Origin: Rhizoctonia solani
Lineage: Eukaryota; Basidiomycota; Agaricomycetes; Cantharellales; Ceratobasidiaceae
Direction: 5' to 3'
Assembly (NCBI RefSeq): GCF_016906535.1
Contig: NC_057380.1
Span: 1,116,001 to 1,180,000 of the forward strand
Length of the DNA stretch: 64,000 bases
The notes beneath the pieces were generated by a model that searched no databases, was not told where the DNA came from, and saw nothing but the letters and a program-made list of their open reading frames with translations. The position numbers and the translations under genes are program-made. Shown piece after piece: positions 63,217-64,000 of this stretch (positions are counted from its first letter, which is position 1; the number at the start of each line of letters is the position of its first letter).

Positions 63217-64000
63217 CCAAGGTCCGTGGATTGCGGAGCAACTACCACCACTTTCTGCTGCATGGGCTGGCCAACCCGGAAATCAGGACGAAGACGTGAT
63301 TTTACTCCGACAACGATGGCTCAACGAGCAGTTAACCCAACAAGACACAGAGCTCAAGCACGTCCGTGATATCTCGTGGGTAAATAAAACATAGTCACAA
63401 ATTTTTCTATTGATTCTTGGCCTCAGTGTTCGTGTAGGTACATTCAATGTGAATGGACAAGACCCAAAAGAGTCTCTTCGTCCTTGGCTTTGCCCTCCGG
63501 ATACAACTACTGCGACTTCAGACTTGATAGTTTTGGGCTTTCAAGAATTAGATCTCAGCACAGAGGCTTTGCTCATAAGCACAACCACATTGAGAGAGGA
63601 TATTTGGTGTGAGGCACTGATGCGGGACTTGGCTGAATTGGGCGAAGAATATGTGAAGGTATGAGAAATCTTGTGACCGCTCTTGTATACTTATCGATTC
63701 TTGTACCCCCAAATAGTTGACTTCTAAACAATTAGTGGGAGTTTTGATTGTAGTGCTCATTCGACGACCAATCCTGCCACTTTTGGCTCCTTCCGGAGTT
63801 GCCTCGAGCAGTGCTGGAGTCGGGATATTAGGCACAATGGGTAACAAGGGCGGCGTAGCACTGCGGCTGCAACTATTGGACACAACACTGGTATTTATGA
63901 ACGCGCACCTCGCTGCCAGTGCACACGCTGTACCCCCACCCGATCCGAATCAAACCCAACCGGTATTCATCGGACGTGGTCCCATTCCAATGGATGCAGT
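63217..64000 (+). CDS. Inositol polyphosphate 5-phosphatase (5' part, runs off the window)
   Basis: Removes the 5-phosphate from inositol lipids or soluble inositol phosphates. Exons: about 63220 to 63375 (LRQRWLNEQLTQQDTELKHV), 63427-63658, and 63717 to beyond 64000. Catalytic-domain motifs are in order: VGTFNVNGQDP, DLIVLGFQELDLSTEALL (the metal-coordinating Glu), LVGVLIVVLIRRPILPLL, MGNKGGVALRLQLLDTTLVF and MNAHLAA. The remainder of the domain (WxGDxNYR, PAWCDRIL) lies outside. The 5' end is uncertain; an upstream exon near 63061-63190 is possible. Divergent from the uncharacterised gene on its left. Confidence 0.85.

Overview
The window is nuclear DNA from a filamentous basidiomycete, most likely Rhizoctonia (Cantharellales). 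The reasons are genes split by many 50-65 nt GT-AG introns, a GH7 cellobiohydrolase with a fungal CBM1, and several expanded families (coiled-coil 'laminin domain'-type proteins, UMTA-like methyltransferases, DUF7330-type proteins, BTB proteins) typical of that genus. The organism is inferred from gene content. I saw no rRNA, tRNA or CRISPR array.

Left part (1-18.3 kb) is accessory, repeat-shaped DNA. It holds four paralogs of one coiled-coil family on the minus strand. Paralog 1 (2686-4080) is decayed but every main exon can be traced. Paralog 2 (4318-6121) is broken. Paralog 3 (14335-15868) is the best preserved. Paralog 4 (16198-16363) is a first-exon relic with an in-frame stop. Between paralogs 2 and 3 sits a 7.4 kb nested transposon stack. 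A hAT element (6124-13537, 8-bp target duplication gaccatgg) landed exactly on the start codon of paralog 2 and pushed its promoter 7.4 kb away. The hAT itself carries a 924 bp TA-flanked inverted-repeat element and a 3081 bp non-coding LTR element (5-bp duplication cattt) inside a transposase exon.

Middle part (18.3-34.3 kb): a secreted GH7-CBM1 cellobiohydrolase; a PsiD-like, PLP-independent decarboxylase convergent with two tandem UMTA-like methyltransferases, which looks like a small metabolic cluster; two DUF7330-type genes; and a 561-residue protein with a possible His/Asn-Cys motif.

Right part (36.9-64 kb) is mostly housekeeping: a PAQR/haemolysin-III-type membrane protein, a BTB gene, a zinc-ribbon protein, an SLC35F6-like transporter, adenosine kinase, a three-segment membrane protein, Golgi COG5, an NmrA-like protein, and the start of an inositol polyphosphate 5-phosphatase that runs off the end.

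At least seven genes, including adenosine kinase and COG5, carry one- or two-base reading-frame breaks, mostly in short homopolymers. This points to uncorrected sequencing indels as much as to real decay, so the pseudogene calls here need read-level checking.
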